The notes beneath the pieces are model-generated. The model saw only the letters and a list, made by a program, of their open reading frames with translations, made no database searches and was not told where the DNA came from. Of a stretch of 64,000 nt of DNA, positions 47,647 through 59,241 are shown piece by piece; position 1 is the stretch's first letter; each line of letters begins with the position of its first letter. This DNA comes from Apiospora phragmitis (lineage: Eukaryota; Ascomycota; Sordariomycetes; Amphisphaeriales; Apiosporaceae): NCBI GenBank assembly GCA_038363925.1, contig JAQQWL010000007.1:1054001-1118000 (forward strand). The letters are read 5' to 3'. The translations under genes and the position numbers were made by a program.

Positions 47647-48400
47647 AAGCTGCGACAGATCCAAATAGAAGCACTTCTTACATGCCGCCGCGCCTCCTTT
47701 TTTTCTCATCCGTCTGATGCATTGTGACAGTTGTTACCAGGTCGATCGGATGATGAAGACTCACAGCGCCCTGTTCTGGTCGAGTTTTCGCTGTGTTTTC
47801 TCCTTGTGCGAGATAACCGCTGACTTGGTACTGAACAGGCGTCCTGACCCATGTGCTTAATTGCCTTGGTGATGATAAAGAAGAGCTCTGACGATTGACG
47901 ATATCTGGACACCACACAACTTTTATTCAGGCTGCGTTCCTAGACCTCAGTCATATCATCAATGCGAAGATTGCAAGTGTTAGCTTCTGCGCGACTCCGG
48001 TGTAGTGGTATTATAGATAATGGATATTACAAGGTGGTTCGAATTGAGCATAAGTGTCCAGCCAAAATATACCGTTGACGGTGATTGGGTGTCAAGGTGT
48101 CACCCATACGTAGCAGGTACACTTTTTAGCGAGGCGGTCGCCGGACCGTCACGTCAGATCACTCGAACACCCAAAACGCCACCAACAGGCATCAGTCCAT
48201 GCCTTTTTCCTACCCCTCGCGCTCCTCAAAACAAAATGCACACTAACCATACGGAATCTGCTCGATACACCCAAGATCTCTAATGAGAGTCCTCCATATT
48301 ATTTAATGTCATTTGAAATCGATTCTGCTCTATCTTTAATCTTACGCATCTGAAAAGGGTTTTGCGACCTTTCATTTCCTGGCTGAGGACAGACACCACG
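47647..48400. other. Spacer
   Basis: Intergenic between RIO1 and the F-box gene; no gene supported. Confidence 0.5.
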
Positions 48401-49966
48401 ATGCATGATACCATCAATCTACTATCCATCCCCAATGAAATCTTGGGGCAAATCTTCGACGCGGTCCAGGAAAGGGCATCTCTAGAAACGGCTGCTCGGA
48501 CCTGCCACGCACTTCGCGACTTCGCCGAGGCACGCTTGTATTCCCACCTAAGCCTCGAGAAGCGGGAAACGCTTGAGGCGCTGGGCAAGCTGGTCGAGGC
48601 AAGACCTCAAAAGGCCAGGTTTGTGCGACGACTTGATCTGGTTTTCTCCACTGTCCGGTATGATAACAATCTAGTCGGGGTGACAACAGCTGACGCGGTC
48701 ACGACTTTCCCCAATCTCAAGTCCTTGACCGTCGAATCTCCTCGCTGCAATGCCAGGTCCCGTGGCAATCCGTCCGACTGGGGGACGGATTGGCCAGCTG
48801 ATATGGTACTCTACCTAAGACTGTTCGAGTCGGCATCGCTTCTCAGCGAGCCGAGTGGCAAAGATGGCCCCTTGCAGAATCTAACATCATGTCAGTTCAC
48901 CTGCCCCTTTTGGATTTCAACCCGAGCACGACTGTGGACTGACATAGCATTAGTGACACTGCACTGGTCAGGGGCAAAAGATCGATTCTGGTATACAACA
49001 CCATCGTGCCCGGTTTTCCTTCTGCCCAATCTGGAGAAGCTGGAGATGTCTTGCGTTGTTATGGAGGCCACAGAAGGAGACCAAGAGCTATCACGTTTTG
49101 AAGGGAAAACCAACCTGAAAACGCTTGTGTTCACCCAGAGCGTTATCCACTCTGATTCATTGAATCTTCTGCTGAAGCTGCCAAAGGAACTCTGCTGCCT
49201 AGAAGTGTACGAGGTCGCGCAACACCCGATAACCGCGCGTATGATGTCCGTCATCCGGTCCCGGGATCAACTCATACGGCTGTCGAACAACAGCCTGCGG
49301 CAGCTGACATTGAGCATGCGGCCACACCCGCTCCTCTCCGGAGCTTACTTACAACCTCTTCAACTCGACTTATCGGGCTTGCCGTCCCTGGAATCCCTCC
49401 AGGTGGGCCCGCATTCCAGCCGTTCACAGGATCGCTGGGCTCTGGTTGGACAATTGCCACGCAATCTCGCCCTTCTGCGCCTGGCTGAGTTCGAACACAG
49501 GTTGCTTGCCCGTCATGATAGCATCTTGTCAGATCTACGGATAGGGGAGGTGTGTTCCAATCGGGGCGCACAAGGATGGGGCATGGCCATAGATCTGGCA
49601 ACTTTCCGCGTCAGCCCTTACAGACACGAAGCGCACAGACCGCCCAAAATGCGCAATAACATAAGAAGCTTCGAACAGAGTGCTCTGGAGCTTCAACCCA
49701 GTAGAGAGAGCCCTCTTGAACTCCGGATAACCACGGCGAGAGCGACCTCGTTCATAATGCCCTACCTGTACCGAGAAAAGCGGCCTCAGAGGGTAGTCCG
49801 TTACATTTCAACTCGTCCTGACGATGATCAATTTCTGGCAAGGCCCTACTTTGAGAGGACTGGGATACCAGAGGATGAGGCGGACTTGCAAGACCAGGAC
49901 AATGACATGGTTGAAGTGTTTGCGTCTGAGAAAGTGTCACAGCCATTGTTAAGTACGACTACCTAG
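48401..49966 (+). CDS. F-box-like protein
   Basis: This is a protein of 521 residues read without splicing. The N terminus INLLSIPNEILGQIFDAVQER is a good F-box core, which would bind Skp1 in an SCF ubiquitin ligase. The rest has irregular leucine-rich strands (FPNLKSLTVES, LPNLEKLEMSC, SLRQLTLSM, LPSLESLQVG), typical of fungal F-box proteins whose C-terminal part recognises a target. A candidate 57-nt intron at 48891-48947 (GTCAGT...GACATAG) divides by three. Removing it gives LTSSLVTLHWSG, which fits the leucine-rich pattern better, so the spliced form (502 residues) is preferred. The C terminus is acidic. The substrate is unknown. Confidence 0.75.
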   Translation: MHDTINLLSIPNEILGQIFDAVQERASLETAARTCHALRDFAEARLYSHLSLEKRETLEALGKLVEARPQKARFVRRLDLVFSTVRYDNNLVGVTTADAVTTFPNLKSLTVESPRCNARSRGNPSDWGTDWPADMVLYLRLFESASLLSEPSGKDGPLQNLTSCQFTCPFWISTRARLWTDIALVTLHWSGAKDRFWYTTPSCPVFLLPNLEKLEMSCVVMEATEGDQELSRFEGKTNLKTLVFTQSVIHSDSLNLLLKLPKELCCLEVYEVAQHPITARMMSVIRSRDQLIRLSNNSLRQLTLSMRPHPLLSGAYLQPLQLDLSGLPSLESLQVGPHSSRSQDRWALVGQLPRNLALLRLAEFEHRLLARHDSILSDLRIGEVCSNRGAQGWGMAIDLATFRVSPYRHEAHRPPKMRNNIRSFEQSALELQPSRESPLELRITTARATSFIMPYLYREKRPQRVVRYISTRPDDDQFLARPYFERTGIPEDEADLQDQDNDMVEVFASEKVSQPLLSTTT

Positions 49967-50631
49967 CACCTTTTGCTGCTTCGCGACGCGTCGTATTCGG
50001 ATTAGAAATGCAGCCATCATATTCCGCCACCAGCTGTTCCGCGCCAGCTATTGTGTCGGTAGCCAGGTATGCTATAGTCATTGATTACGTTAGAACTAAT
50101 GGCGCCATGGCCTACCTTGTAAAACATCATACCAACATATGGTTGCCTGGTCTTGGGAAACATTCATCCCGAACATATTTCTTCCTACGACATCGATGTG
50201 AGGATCATACTAGGCACAAGGTGGTTGGAGATTGGAGATTGGAGATTGGAGCTTCCCCGCTCCCCAACTTGAGCTGGGATTACGTCGGACTTTGGACCCA
50301 GATGTTCCCCGCCCAAACACTTCGGCGACGTTACGTTGTATACATTGCAATCGATGCGGAGACGGAGTGGAAGATAGGAATGGTCCAATGATCGCCCGTT
50401 GTCTTATATACGATACTACGTCGCCTGGAAAATGTAGGCAGATCCTATCTCCTTGAGACGGAAAAACTTGGCTTTTCGTGATCAATCCCCCAATCGGAAC
50501 GCATCTCAGCACGATATGACTCCGGGGCTCTGTCTATACAAGACTCAGGCGTGTGGCTCAGGTCGATGGGACCTCGACTGGCTCTCTTCTGTCATGTCCC
50601 GAATCTCATTGTTTTATTTATATTGTCGAAT
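49967..50631. other. Spacer
   Basis: No supported gene. It contains the short tandem repeat listed separately and the upstream region of the GH20 gene. Confidence 0.5.
50225..50251. repeat. Heptanucleotide tandem repeat (TTGGAGA)
   Basis: Nearly four consecutive copies of TTGGAGA. This is a simple-sequence repeat with no evident function. Confidence 0.85.
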
Positions 50632-52919
50632 ATGAGAGCCTATTCATTATGGATGGTGGCGTCGATAGCTTGGCTCGGTGGTAAGTGTGGAGTGTTGACT
50701 TATGTTCTCTCCCTCCAATAAGCCCAATGCATCACTGACTCTCCTAAGTAGTAGTACCGACTGCCTCGCGCCTCATCGGGATCCCCATAGTGCCATTCCA
50801 AGCTACAGGTGGGAGCCATCTCGCTTTGAGCAGTCTGAGGTCCATCATTGTGGACACCCAGTTCGCCGATGTTCGTGACGAGAAGGGCGAGACATTGATA
50901 CCGCCAACTTTGCACGACTTCTCCGAGGTTTTTGCGATGGATCTGAAAGACGCTCTTGGGTTGGAGCTTGAGGTCTCATCCAACTCATCTGACGCCGACC
51001 AAGGCGCCATCTTTCTGACGTTGGGGGACTCCGGCGATTACCTCGACGCTGCCGGCGCGCCAACGTCGGAGGGTTACACCCTCTCTGTCTCAGCAAACGG
51101 CGTGGCCGTCCGTGGCGCAAGTCCGCTGGGGGTGTGGTGGGGAACGAGGACGGTGCTTCAGCAAGCCATCTTGAACCAAGGCTCGCTGCCCTATGGAGAG
51201 GCTCGTGATGCGCCAGGCTGGGCGACCCGAGGGATGATGCTTGACGCCGGCAGACACTACTACCCTCCGGAGTTCGTCACGGAGATGTGCGCGTATATGT
51301 CGTTCTTCAAGCAGAACACACTCCACCTCCACTTGAGCGACAACTTCAACGTGGTGAGCCAGTATTCGAGGGAATTCAGCCTACAGCTGTTCGCTCGGTT
51401 CCGGCCCTGGTCCGACTCGGAGGCGGTCGCGGGCTTGAACAAGTACAAGAACGAGTCGTACACTAGGGAGCAGTTCGAGCAGATCCAGACTGCCTGCGCC
51501 GCACGCGGTGTCACGATCCTGCCCGAGATCGAGGCGCCCGGCCATGCCCTGGCCATCGTGCAGTGGAAGCCGGAGCTCGGCCTGGCCAGCGACCTGAGCC
51601 TGCTGAATATATCGCACCCGGAGACCATCCCCACCATGAAGGCGATCTGGGCCGAGTTCCTGCCCTGGTTCCACAGCAAGACCGTCCACATCGGCGCGGA
51701 CGAGTACACGGCGGGCGCGGCCGAGTACAATCGCTTCGTGAACGAGATGTCTGCTTTTATCGCGGCCGAGTCGGGCAAGGCTATGCGGATCTGGGGCACC
51801 TTCCCGCCGCGGCCCGAGTACGGCGACGACAACGTGCACGGCATCGTCTCGATCCAGCACTGGGCCTTCTTCGAGGATAATCCGCTCTACGACTACCTCG
51901 CGAAGAACTACTCGGTGCTGAACTGGACGACTCGTACTACGTCGTCGGCAAGTGGTCGGCGAGCTACCCGCAGTCCGTGGACATCCGCCGGACCTTCCAC
52001 GGGGACCCGGCCACGGGCGGGCTGTGGTACCCCCATATCTTCGACCAGAAGAACGCGACGAACAATCCCGCGTCCAACAACTCGAAAGTGCTCGGCTCGG
52101 TGGCGCCCCTCTGGAATGACTACGGCCAGAATGCGAGCGTGGTTTCGGAAGCATACTATGCTTGGAGGGAGGGGATCCCGGCGCTTGGTGACAAGCAGTG
52201 GGGCGGAGACCTATCTGAATCTGAGTTCGCCTCTGTCTTGAATGTGCTGCATCCAATCATTCCTGGACAGAATCTAGAACGGAGCATACCCTCTCAGTCA
52301 TCAACTATAGTCGAGTACGACTTCAAATCCGCAGCGCCAAGGACGACGACAGAAGGCCAGACGCGACTCGACGACTCGTCGGGCAACAGCTACCACGCGT
52401 CCACCAACTGCCCCTTTACCACTGATGGCGGAGTAGGTCTGGCCATCAGTAGCGATTGCACCGTCACGACGCCCCTGAGCTCCAAGGGGCGGGACTACAC
52501 TCTCTCGCTGGAACTTAAGGTCGACGGGCTTACGGACCCGACCAACGCTACGCTGCTGTACGGCGGGGACTCGTCTCTTATGCTGACGCCCTACATCACC
52601 CTGTTCGCGTCGGGAACGTACTATCGGCTCAACTCGACCGTTCCCCTGGGCCGCTGGGTGAACCTGAGCCTTACTGGTAAAGGCAGCCAGACATTCGCCA
52701 GTGTCAAAACCTTGGGCGAACCACAGGGTGGTGCCGAACTGGTCAAATCTAGGGGACGACGGCGCCCGGGAGGAGTTCTTGGCCGTATTGGGGGTGCTTG
52801 GTCAATTCCATGTGTGGGCACCTGTAGCTATTGAGGCGCCTTTGGCTCGGATTGGCGGTGAGGATTCGGGCTGGGCTGGTCAGCTTCGGGGTATGAGTCT
52901 TACATCCGAGGCTCTCTAG
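50632..52919 (+). CDS. GH20 beta-N-acetylhexosaminidase, secreted (two frameshifts)
   Basis: This is a glycoside hydrolase family 20 enzyme, expected to release GlcNAc/GalNAc from chitooligosaccharides or glycans outside the cell. Exon 1 (50632-50680) encodes the signal peptide MRAYSLWMVASIAWLG; the intron is 50681-50754 (GTAAGT...GTAG); exon 2 runs to 52919. The N-terminal GH20b-like domain leads into the barrel at RGMMLDAGRHYYPPEF; the catalytic Asp-Glu pair is in HIGADEYT (about residues 332-333). Beyond the barrel, a C-terminal domain starting about 52310 (STIVEYDFKSAAP) resembles a LamG/concanavalin fold. Putative N-glycosylation sites (NKS/NAT type) are frequent. One base is missing at 51921-51924 (AACTGG for AACCTGG) and one is extra at about 52755; the corrected total is 738 codons. 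After the second shift the frame ends with the conserved WAPVAIEAPLARIGG tail. Confidence 0.87.
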
Positions 52920-53190
52920 GTTTCACGGCTCATGCACTTATCCACGAACGAGTCGAGAAACTTGGGCCTGACACGCAATCAATGGAAAGCAAGCACATTG
53001 ATAAAGTTTAAGTATCTGCATCCATCTGAGTTGCATGCGATTACCAATAAAGTACATATATAAGCATGTTATAAGGACAGCTGTCGAAGTGAACTGCCTG
53101 TTTTCCCCCTGGCCTTCCACTTGACCTGACGTCCTTGCCACTGGAGGTTCATATGTCCAAGCCCCCCCTACCGCCCTATCATGCATATGC

Positions 53191-53962
53191 TCAACAGTGC
53201 GGCGGAGCGCAAGGCAGGCCGTAGCTGTAGGTAGTGTACACGCCAATTGGACATTCATCGCTGTCCTCGAAGAACTCAAAAAAAGTATCGGGCGTCGAGG
53301 TCACTGTATCAACATTAACTTCCGAATGACTCGAACGGCCCCCCTGAACCAACTGAACCTATGAGGGAGAGATCACTCACCACCAGATACACACTTGCCC
53401 GCACTGTACGTGCAGGGCCCAACATCGATCGTATAAGCGTACCCGGGCTCCATGTGCAGCGGCGCAAAGGGCGGGAACATGGTCGACGGCGGCTGCTTGT
53501 TATACGTCGTGGTGCCGTCCGGGCAGTATCCCGGGTCGTAGCCCTTGAAGATGAAGGTGCCGGGCCCGCTGTAGGTGTAGTGCGACGTCTTGAGCTGCTC
53601 CTGGCGCGGGAACAGGAAGACGAGGCTGCAGTTGGCGTCGGCGCGGTCCGCGGGGATGTCGAAGGCGAAGATGGACGAGACGTCGTTGGGCGTGAACCGG
53701 CCCGTCAGCGAGGGGCCGAAGACCCGGTCCGGCTGCGACGACGAGATCTGCGTGATCTCGTGCGGGAACTCGTACTGGCCGGCCGTCAGGTAGGCCGGAC
53801 AGCCGGCGGCGCGCGGGTGAGGGGCCCATTCGTGGTCGGCGAGGGGGGCGACGCCGGACGTGCTGGTTCGGGTAGGGGGAGCACGGTGTAGGTCGCCGTG
53901 GTGATGGACGGGAGGATGGAGTAGGAGAGGACGGAGGAGATGAGGAGTAGGAGGCGTAGCAT
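53191..53962 (-). CDS. Secreted But2-domain (PF09792) protein (one frameshift)
   Basis: Exon 1 is 53962-53381, the intron 53380-53304 (GTGAGT...ATACAG), and exon 2 53303-53191. A clear signal peptide MLRLLLLISSVLSYSI opens the protein. The mature part matches the fungal ubiquitin-3-binding-protein But2 C-terminal domain: CPAYLTAGQYEFPHEI, SLTGRFTPNDVSSIFAFDIP, CSLVFLFP, and, from exon 2, FFEFFEDSDECPIGVYTTYS. One base seems missing in the G/C run near 53875-53880, between signal peptide and domain; with it the total is exactly 232 codons. Paired Cys suggest disulfides. Most members are secreted or wall-associated proteins of unknown role; the 'But2' name does not establish ubiquitin binding here. 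Confidence 0.85.
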
Positions 53963-55248
53963 GTTGGAGTTGGAGGCTGAGAGCGAATGAGTGTATGTGG
54001 GCTTGATGGATAATAATATTAACGGACTGTATGAGCCATGTAGAGTTTGGGATCAAGAACCGAGCATAGCTGGAGCCAAGATGGGATCTCTCGTTGGCTC
54101 ATATAGCTGAGCGTAGCTGATCAAACTTCCTCGAACCCAGTCCTTTTCCCCTCTTTAGTCCGGAAGGGATGGCTTATACACTGCATCAGAAGCAATGTGT
54201 TGCCCGCGATGGCCGGATGAACTATACACCCCTATCCCTTGAGTATGCAGCCACTTATCGTCGATCCCGACCCGCAGCATGCGCGTGTCACCATGGAAGA
54301 TACGAACTCCGCCATGATTGGGCCACCGGAGGCACGCATAATAAAGAAGGACTGGGGAAGTGCAGGACGTTTCGACGCCGTCAACGACAGCTTAATGAAT
54401 GATCGTTTTCCCTGCCGTCCACATGCGTATGAGGCGCTGGCGCGTGTCTTCCGCCTCCACCGCCCCCCACGTGTTCATCCCTCCCCTGGCAAGAAACGGT
54501 TGACTTGTCACTTTCCTCTGAACAAGAACGCACCGTCCGCCGGTTCACATCTGGGGAAAAGTGCACGGCATGCCTCAGAGGCTGATCGCCTATCCCTTAC
54601 CGTGGCGTTTGGCGTTGGGCGACGCCCCACACTTGGGTGTGTTGCACACAGCAGCCGGGTGCTAGCATTCTAGAGGAAAAAACCAGCTTTCTAGTCAACA
54701 TTTCGCGGGTGAGATTATGTTCTCCCATCTCCGAGTCACTCTCTAAGGAAGTGCTTCAATCTGTGCTGAACTCAGTGGCTGACTGAGAATGGTGTAGGAG
54801 TCAATCTCAGGCCGCCGTCGTCTCATTTTGTGTTGACTCATGTGTTTTGCAGGTAGGAAACCCTGGCGATGACGAAGAAACTAGCAAATAGCTGCCACAA
54901 GAGAATGATGGTAATAGAAACTGGGAAATGACCGTGACCGGAGAACGACAGTAATCAATACCCCTCTGCTCTCTACTGTATTCCATTCGCCTCCAGAGCT
55001 ATCTGTAATGGTCAACACGGTGCAAGTATGTGAGTGTGAGTCTAAGTCATTTCTATTGTATACTAGTGCTTTGTTGTCGAACGGCTGTACATAAAGTAAT
55101 GCCTTCCTCTGGCCACGGGCTGGCTACGACTGATGGAGACAATTCATCAGTCTATATCTATGGGGTTACCATGATGTGGAATAGCATCTGCCTATACTTG
55201 GTCCTGTCTATGTGCGATCATGACGGGGCGGGCGACTTTTCGTCTGTT

Positions 55249-55469
55249 ATTAGTACCTACATAAGGAGGATTATATTCAAGGGTTTTATCCCTAAGTCTC
55301 TGAACATAGACAATGTTCACGTATTCACCTACCCCTTCTTTGGTCGTGCTTGCGTCTGCTCATGGCAGGATGGCCCTTCTTCATTCGATATTAGTACCTA
55401 GGGAGGTATGTATTCAAGAGTGTTCCTGAAGGGACTTGAATGTAAAGAATGTTTATGTATTCACTTACT
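55249..55469. repeat. Diverged direct repeat, about 85 bp, two copies
   Basis: The copy at 55249-55333 (ATTAGTACCTACATAAGG ... GTATTCACCTACC) is matched at 55389-55469 (ATTAGTACCTAGGGAGG ... GTATTCACTTACT) with substitutions and small indels. Confidence 0.7.
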
Positions 55470-55548
55470 TGCTATTGAAACGGAATTCATATTTTAAGTC
55501 TGCCAGGGCGATTCCCCTGTAACGACTATTCTCTTGCACCCCTCTTCT

Positions 55549-55594
55549 GGCGATTATGGCGATTATTCGGTCGCGATTATCCTGTGGCGATTAT
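55549..55594. repeat. Four copies of GCGATTAT
   Basis: GGCGATTAT occurs at 55549, 55558 and 55586, with CGCGATTAT at 55572. This is a small local repeat upstream of the RBR gene. Confidence 0.8.
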
Positions 55595-55776
55595 GCTCAA
55601 TTGTATGCCTAAGTTGCAATATGACTTCTCTGGCTATTCAATGTGCGAAGTCCTCATCTGCACACAACTACTCCAGCCTCACCAACGTACAGCGACTCCA
55701 CCCTCAACAACGAGCAACTACTCCCTCCTACCTTACCAATACGCTGCTGTTCCGGATTCGATAGTAGCTAGCTAAC

Positions 55777-56773
55777 ATGGCCGGTGCAACACAGCCCCAG
55801 AATCCGACCTGTGATGATCAGGATGCTTCAATCTGCATTGCCTGTGGAGACGCGGTGGCCGGTATCAAGTCAGACGATGACCGCGTGCTGAGCTGCGGAC
55901 ACATTTACTATTGGTTATGTTTCGCACAGCATGTGAAGTCCTCCATGACGTCGCTGCCGTTCAGACCGGTCAAGTGCTGCGGTCCCAAGCCTGGTAAGCC
56001 GTTCCCTCTTGGGCTGGCACACCACACGCGTATGCATATACGTACTTACCTATCCGCCTATAGTCGCCCCGTTGACCATCTGGGTTGTCCAACGCGGAGC
56101 CCGAGAGGCGGGTTATACCCTTACGGACGTAGAGGTTACTAGATACCTAATTATGAGCGACGAGGCGATATCCCGGTTGCCGCGTGTCTACTGCCATCGA
56201 CCGGAATGTAACGTGTATATTCCTGCAGAAGATAGAAGCGAGAAGATCGGATGGTGCTGGGATTGCGAGGCAGAGACATGCCTCACTTGCCGCCAGGCCG
56301 GCCACGACGGCGCCTGTGATGAAGATCTCCTGAAAAGATATCAGGAAGCTGACGAGAAGTTGCTTCAACTGGCTGAAGAAAAGGGCTGGCGGAAGTGCCC
56401 GACTTGCAACGCCATGACCGAGCGAATTGAGGGCTGTAATTGTAAGTTATTTTTATAAACATTCCATGTGGCCGCTGCAAGAGAAACAGTTCAACTAACG
56501 TGGTCTTCCTATTAGACATGATGTAAGTTATTTGACCGCATTGTACTTTGTGGGTTTCACGATACTAACTCCCGCACCAGTTGCCACTGCGGTCAGGGCT
56601 TTTGCTACAAGTGCGGTATTCCCATGCAAGATGAGGTCGACCACTTTCACGACAGTGACCTTGAATATAACATGAATGACGTTGTATACAACAATAATGA
56701 CGTTGACGAAGACGAAGAAGATGATGATAATGATAGCGACGATGAAACCGGAGAGCGTTCGCTCAACATGTGA
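55777..56773 (+). CDS. RBR (RING-IBR-RING) protein with a 7-nt microexon
   Basis: This is a likely RBR-class E3 ubiquitin ligase of 264 residues. Exons are 55777-55993, 56064-56441, 56516-56522 and 56581-56773. Lengths add to exactly 265 codons with stop. RING1 shows CIACGD, LSCGHIYYWLC and KCCG. The IBR shows CHRPECNVYIP, GWCWDCEAETC and CRQAGHDGAC. The second RING is KCPTCNAMTERIEGCN, then, through the microexon, YMICHCGQGFCYKCG, with the expected reactive Cys in MICHCG. The C terminus is extremely acidic (DVDEDEEDDDNDSDDE). Without the microexon the catalytic RING2 is broken between GCN and ICHCG. No membrane segment is seen. Confidence 0.88.
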
Positions 56774-57391
56774 GCTTGAGTAGCTCAAGGCGCCGATGAA
56801 GGGGCAAGGTGCCCGATATATGTTTCTGGCATTATGAAATGGCAGGCTGGCAGCTCGCTCGCAGCTCGCTCGGTGCTCGGTGCACAGCGGCTGCAAAGCT
56901 CTAGGACAGATGATGAAATCAATCATACTTGCAAGAAGTCGCTTTAGGCATGAATAGCGAACGAATTCAAAGAATTGATCTTGCAAGTTGAATCAAGTAG
57001 GTGAACACAGACCGATTTGCTTTCTTAAGTGACCATATCGTCCATGACGATGGCTTGTCGCTCAACTTCTGAGCTTGGCTATTGCCAGCAGATGCGATTT
57101 TGATGAGTAGCTGCACACAACGTGGTACGCGAAAAGAGTTGTCGTGAAGACGCTATTTTATATTAACCTGACCTAACATACATGTACAGTAAGTGCCAAC
57201 ATAGTGCGCAACAGCTGTAGGTCGTGTTAGAGCAGTCGTGTGCTCTCATTTTGTCAACGATCTCGAGCGGTACTTGACCGAAAGTAAGGATGTACACGGC
57301 CATCACCCGTTGACATAAGTGTGGCGTAAATGGGTGGCGTGCGCCACTTTGGGCGATGAAACCACTGATTATGGCGAAGCTAGTCTGATAG
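56774..57391. other. Spacer
   Basis: No gene is supported. A fragment reading DYGEASLIDFLLNS (57369-57410, another frame) may belong to the broken coiled-coil ORF that follows. Confidence 0.4.
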
Positions 57392-58003
57392 ATTTCCTAC
57401 TTAATTCATGCTGAATGGCGAGAGGAAGATGAACTGGACATTGTTCACTCTTCGGATGGTCCTTTGAAGGAAAGGCTGGAGAGAATTGAGTTCTTCTTCG
57501 GATTTAATAATCCGGAGGCAGAGGGACTCGAGGAGAAGCCTTGGAAAACTCGACTTGAAGACCTGTCCGGAGAGATCAGTCTCTCTCGTATTATCAAATT
57601 CCTACCGGCAGAGGTCGCCTCTCAGCGGACTGTTGACGCTGTGAGCTAGACGCTGGATAGAGAAGTCGACCTTTTGAAAATATCCATCTCTACGATTAAG
57701 ATATACATCCAGAATGGACATAATGCGGAAAGGAAAATCGGAGGAAAGGCTGATAAAGCACGGAAAAGTGAAATCAAGAAGTTAGGGGGGAACCTGACCG
57801 ATCTCTCCAAAACCGTTTCCGACCTTCAATATGCTGTGAAGGAAGTGGAACGCCTTACGCCAGAAGGGAGCAGGATTTACTTACAATCTATTATCAGATT
57901 CTGGAGCATGTGTCTCTTTTGCTCTCAAATTCTGACTGCTCTAACAAGGTCCCTGCCATCAGCCCTATCATCCACTGCGGGGTTCATGGTTGTTAGCGGT
58001 TAA
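57392..58003 (+). pseudogene. Coiled-coil ORF interrupted by an in-frame TAG
   Basis: One frame runs from 57392 to 58003 with a single stop, TAG at 57647-57649, between VDAVS and TLDREVDLLK. Both sides are charged and heptad-like (KERLERIEFF, LEDLSGEIS; LSKTVSDLQYAVKEVERL), so they look like one original protein. No start ATG is evident and the family is not recognised. It could be a pseudogene, a sequence error (CAG to TAG), or the C-terminal exons of a gene whose start was lost. Confidence 0.45.
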
Positions 58004-59241
58004 CTGCCCACACAGGCTCAACTTGATCAAACGGACCACTTGATTTTCTAGTTCATTTCTACATCATCCTACACAGCAAGAATCAATCAGTTACTGCACC
58101 GGTATCAAGCAAAACACACTCACTACCCCGGCTACTACAAGACAGCTACACTCATTACCCCCGACAATTACCAGACAGCTATACTCATTTGCAAACCGCC
58201 AGTATGGCCTCTCGATTCTTCTTCCGCAACTCAGTGGTAGAACACCAAACTTGAGCTCACTGGAAGGGCATAAGCTCGAGTGGAAGTAGTACCAATTTCC
58301 GACATAACGGCTAACTTGCCAGGCTATTGGCATGAAACATGCAATGCTGCAAACAGTCAAGCCCCGTGTGGCATGTTGTAAGTAGTGCAGTGCGTCCGAA
58401 TCGCTCCAAGTAGAAACGAAATTGCCGTTTGGAACCCTAAGCATGCAATGTCAGCATTGGAACATCTCACATCGCCTTCTCCATTTAACATGTAGGTCTA
58501 CGCAGTGCGATACACCATTAAGTTATCAACCAGAAGTCGAGGTTGCTTGGCATTGGTGTCGCGTAGTAAGTCTTCGTAGTACATAAGCCTATTTAGTTCA
58601 ATTGATAGACATTCAGATTGATCAGATGGACTGAAAGGGGCTCATGTTCTCTCAGCCCCCGCGAAACGGCCACGGTCTGTGGCACTTGGAAGCCACTTTA
58701 GGGAAGATTTCCTGTCGCCTGGCTGCCTGGGTGTCAGTTCAGCGCAGCCCTTGCCGGCAGGCCGTGTCGGGCCCATTAGCGTAGTGGCGTGTAGGCTTGC
58801 TGAGCCGCGCTTCCTTATTTAGAGCAAACTAACTCAAGCGAGCTCTTAGGCCAACCGCGAATGCCCAGTGATGTAATTTCGAAGCCTGTACGGCACAGCT
58901 AGTTTGCGGTCCAGTGAGACCAATGCTGTTGGTTCCAACGGGTTAGGCACCCGTCCCCGTATTATTACGAACCCTGGGAAGCGAGGGCGAGATCATCAGG
59001 AGGCTGTACAAAGCAGAGCGAGCGAGCGAGCGAGCTTGGCGAGGGATTGCTGATGATGCCTACGGGGCCATATCTTTCTCTTGGACCCGTCATTCATTCA
59101 CCGGTCCATCTTCTTCTCTTTCTTCATCTCTCTTGACGACTGTTGCGCTGCTACATACCTAATATTTCGATCACGAAGTCCAGATTCCACTAGTAAACAA
59201 CCACCAGTAACACTATCCCAACTTCGTTACAATCCAGAACA
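58004..59241. other. 1.2-kb spacer, LITAF-gene promoter side
   Basis: No supported gene. A (GAGC)n run lies at about 59018-59036, and the CT-rich 59085-59240 stretch looks like a 5' leader. Confidence 0.5.

Larger units (their letters stand above)
53963..55776. other. 1.8-kb spacer with short repeats
   Basis: No gene is supported; a 144-codon frame at 54239-54673 has no recognisable feature. Two diverged repeats are listed separately. Confidence 0.5.

Noticed and set aside
54239..54673. 144-codon plus-strand frame between the But2 and RBR genes
   Set aside because: No domain, no conserved pattern, no splice partner; its composition looks random.
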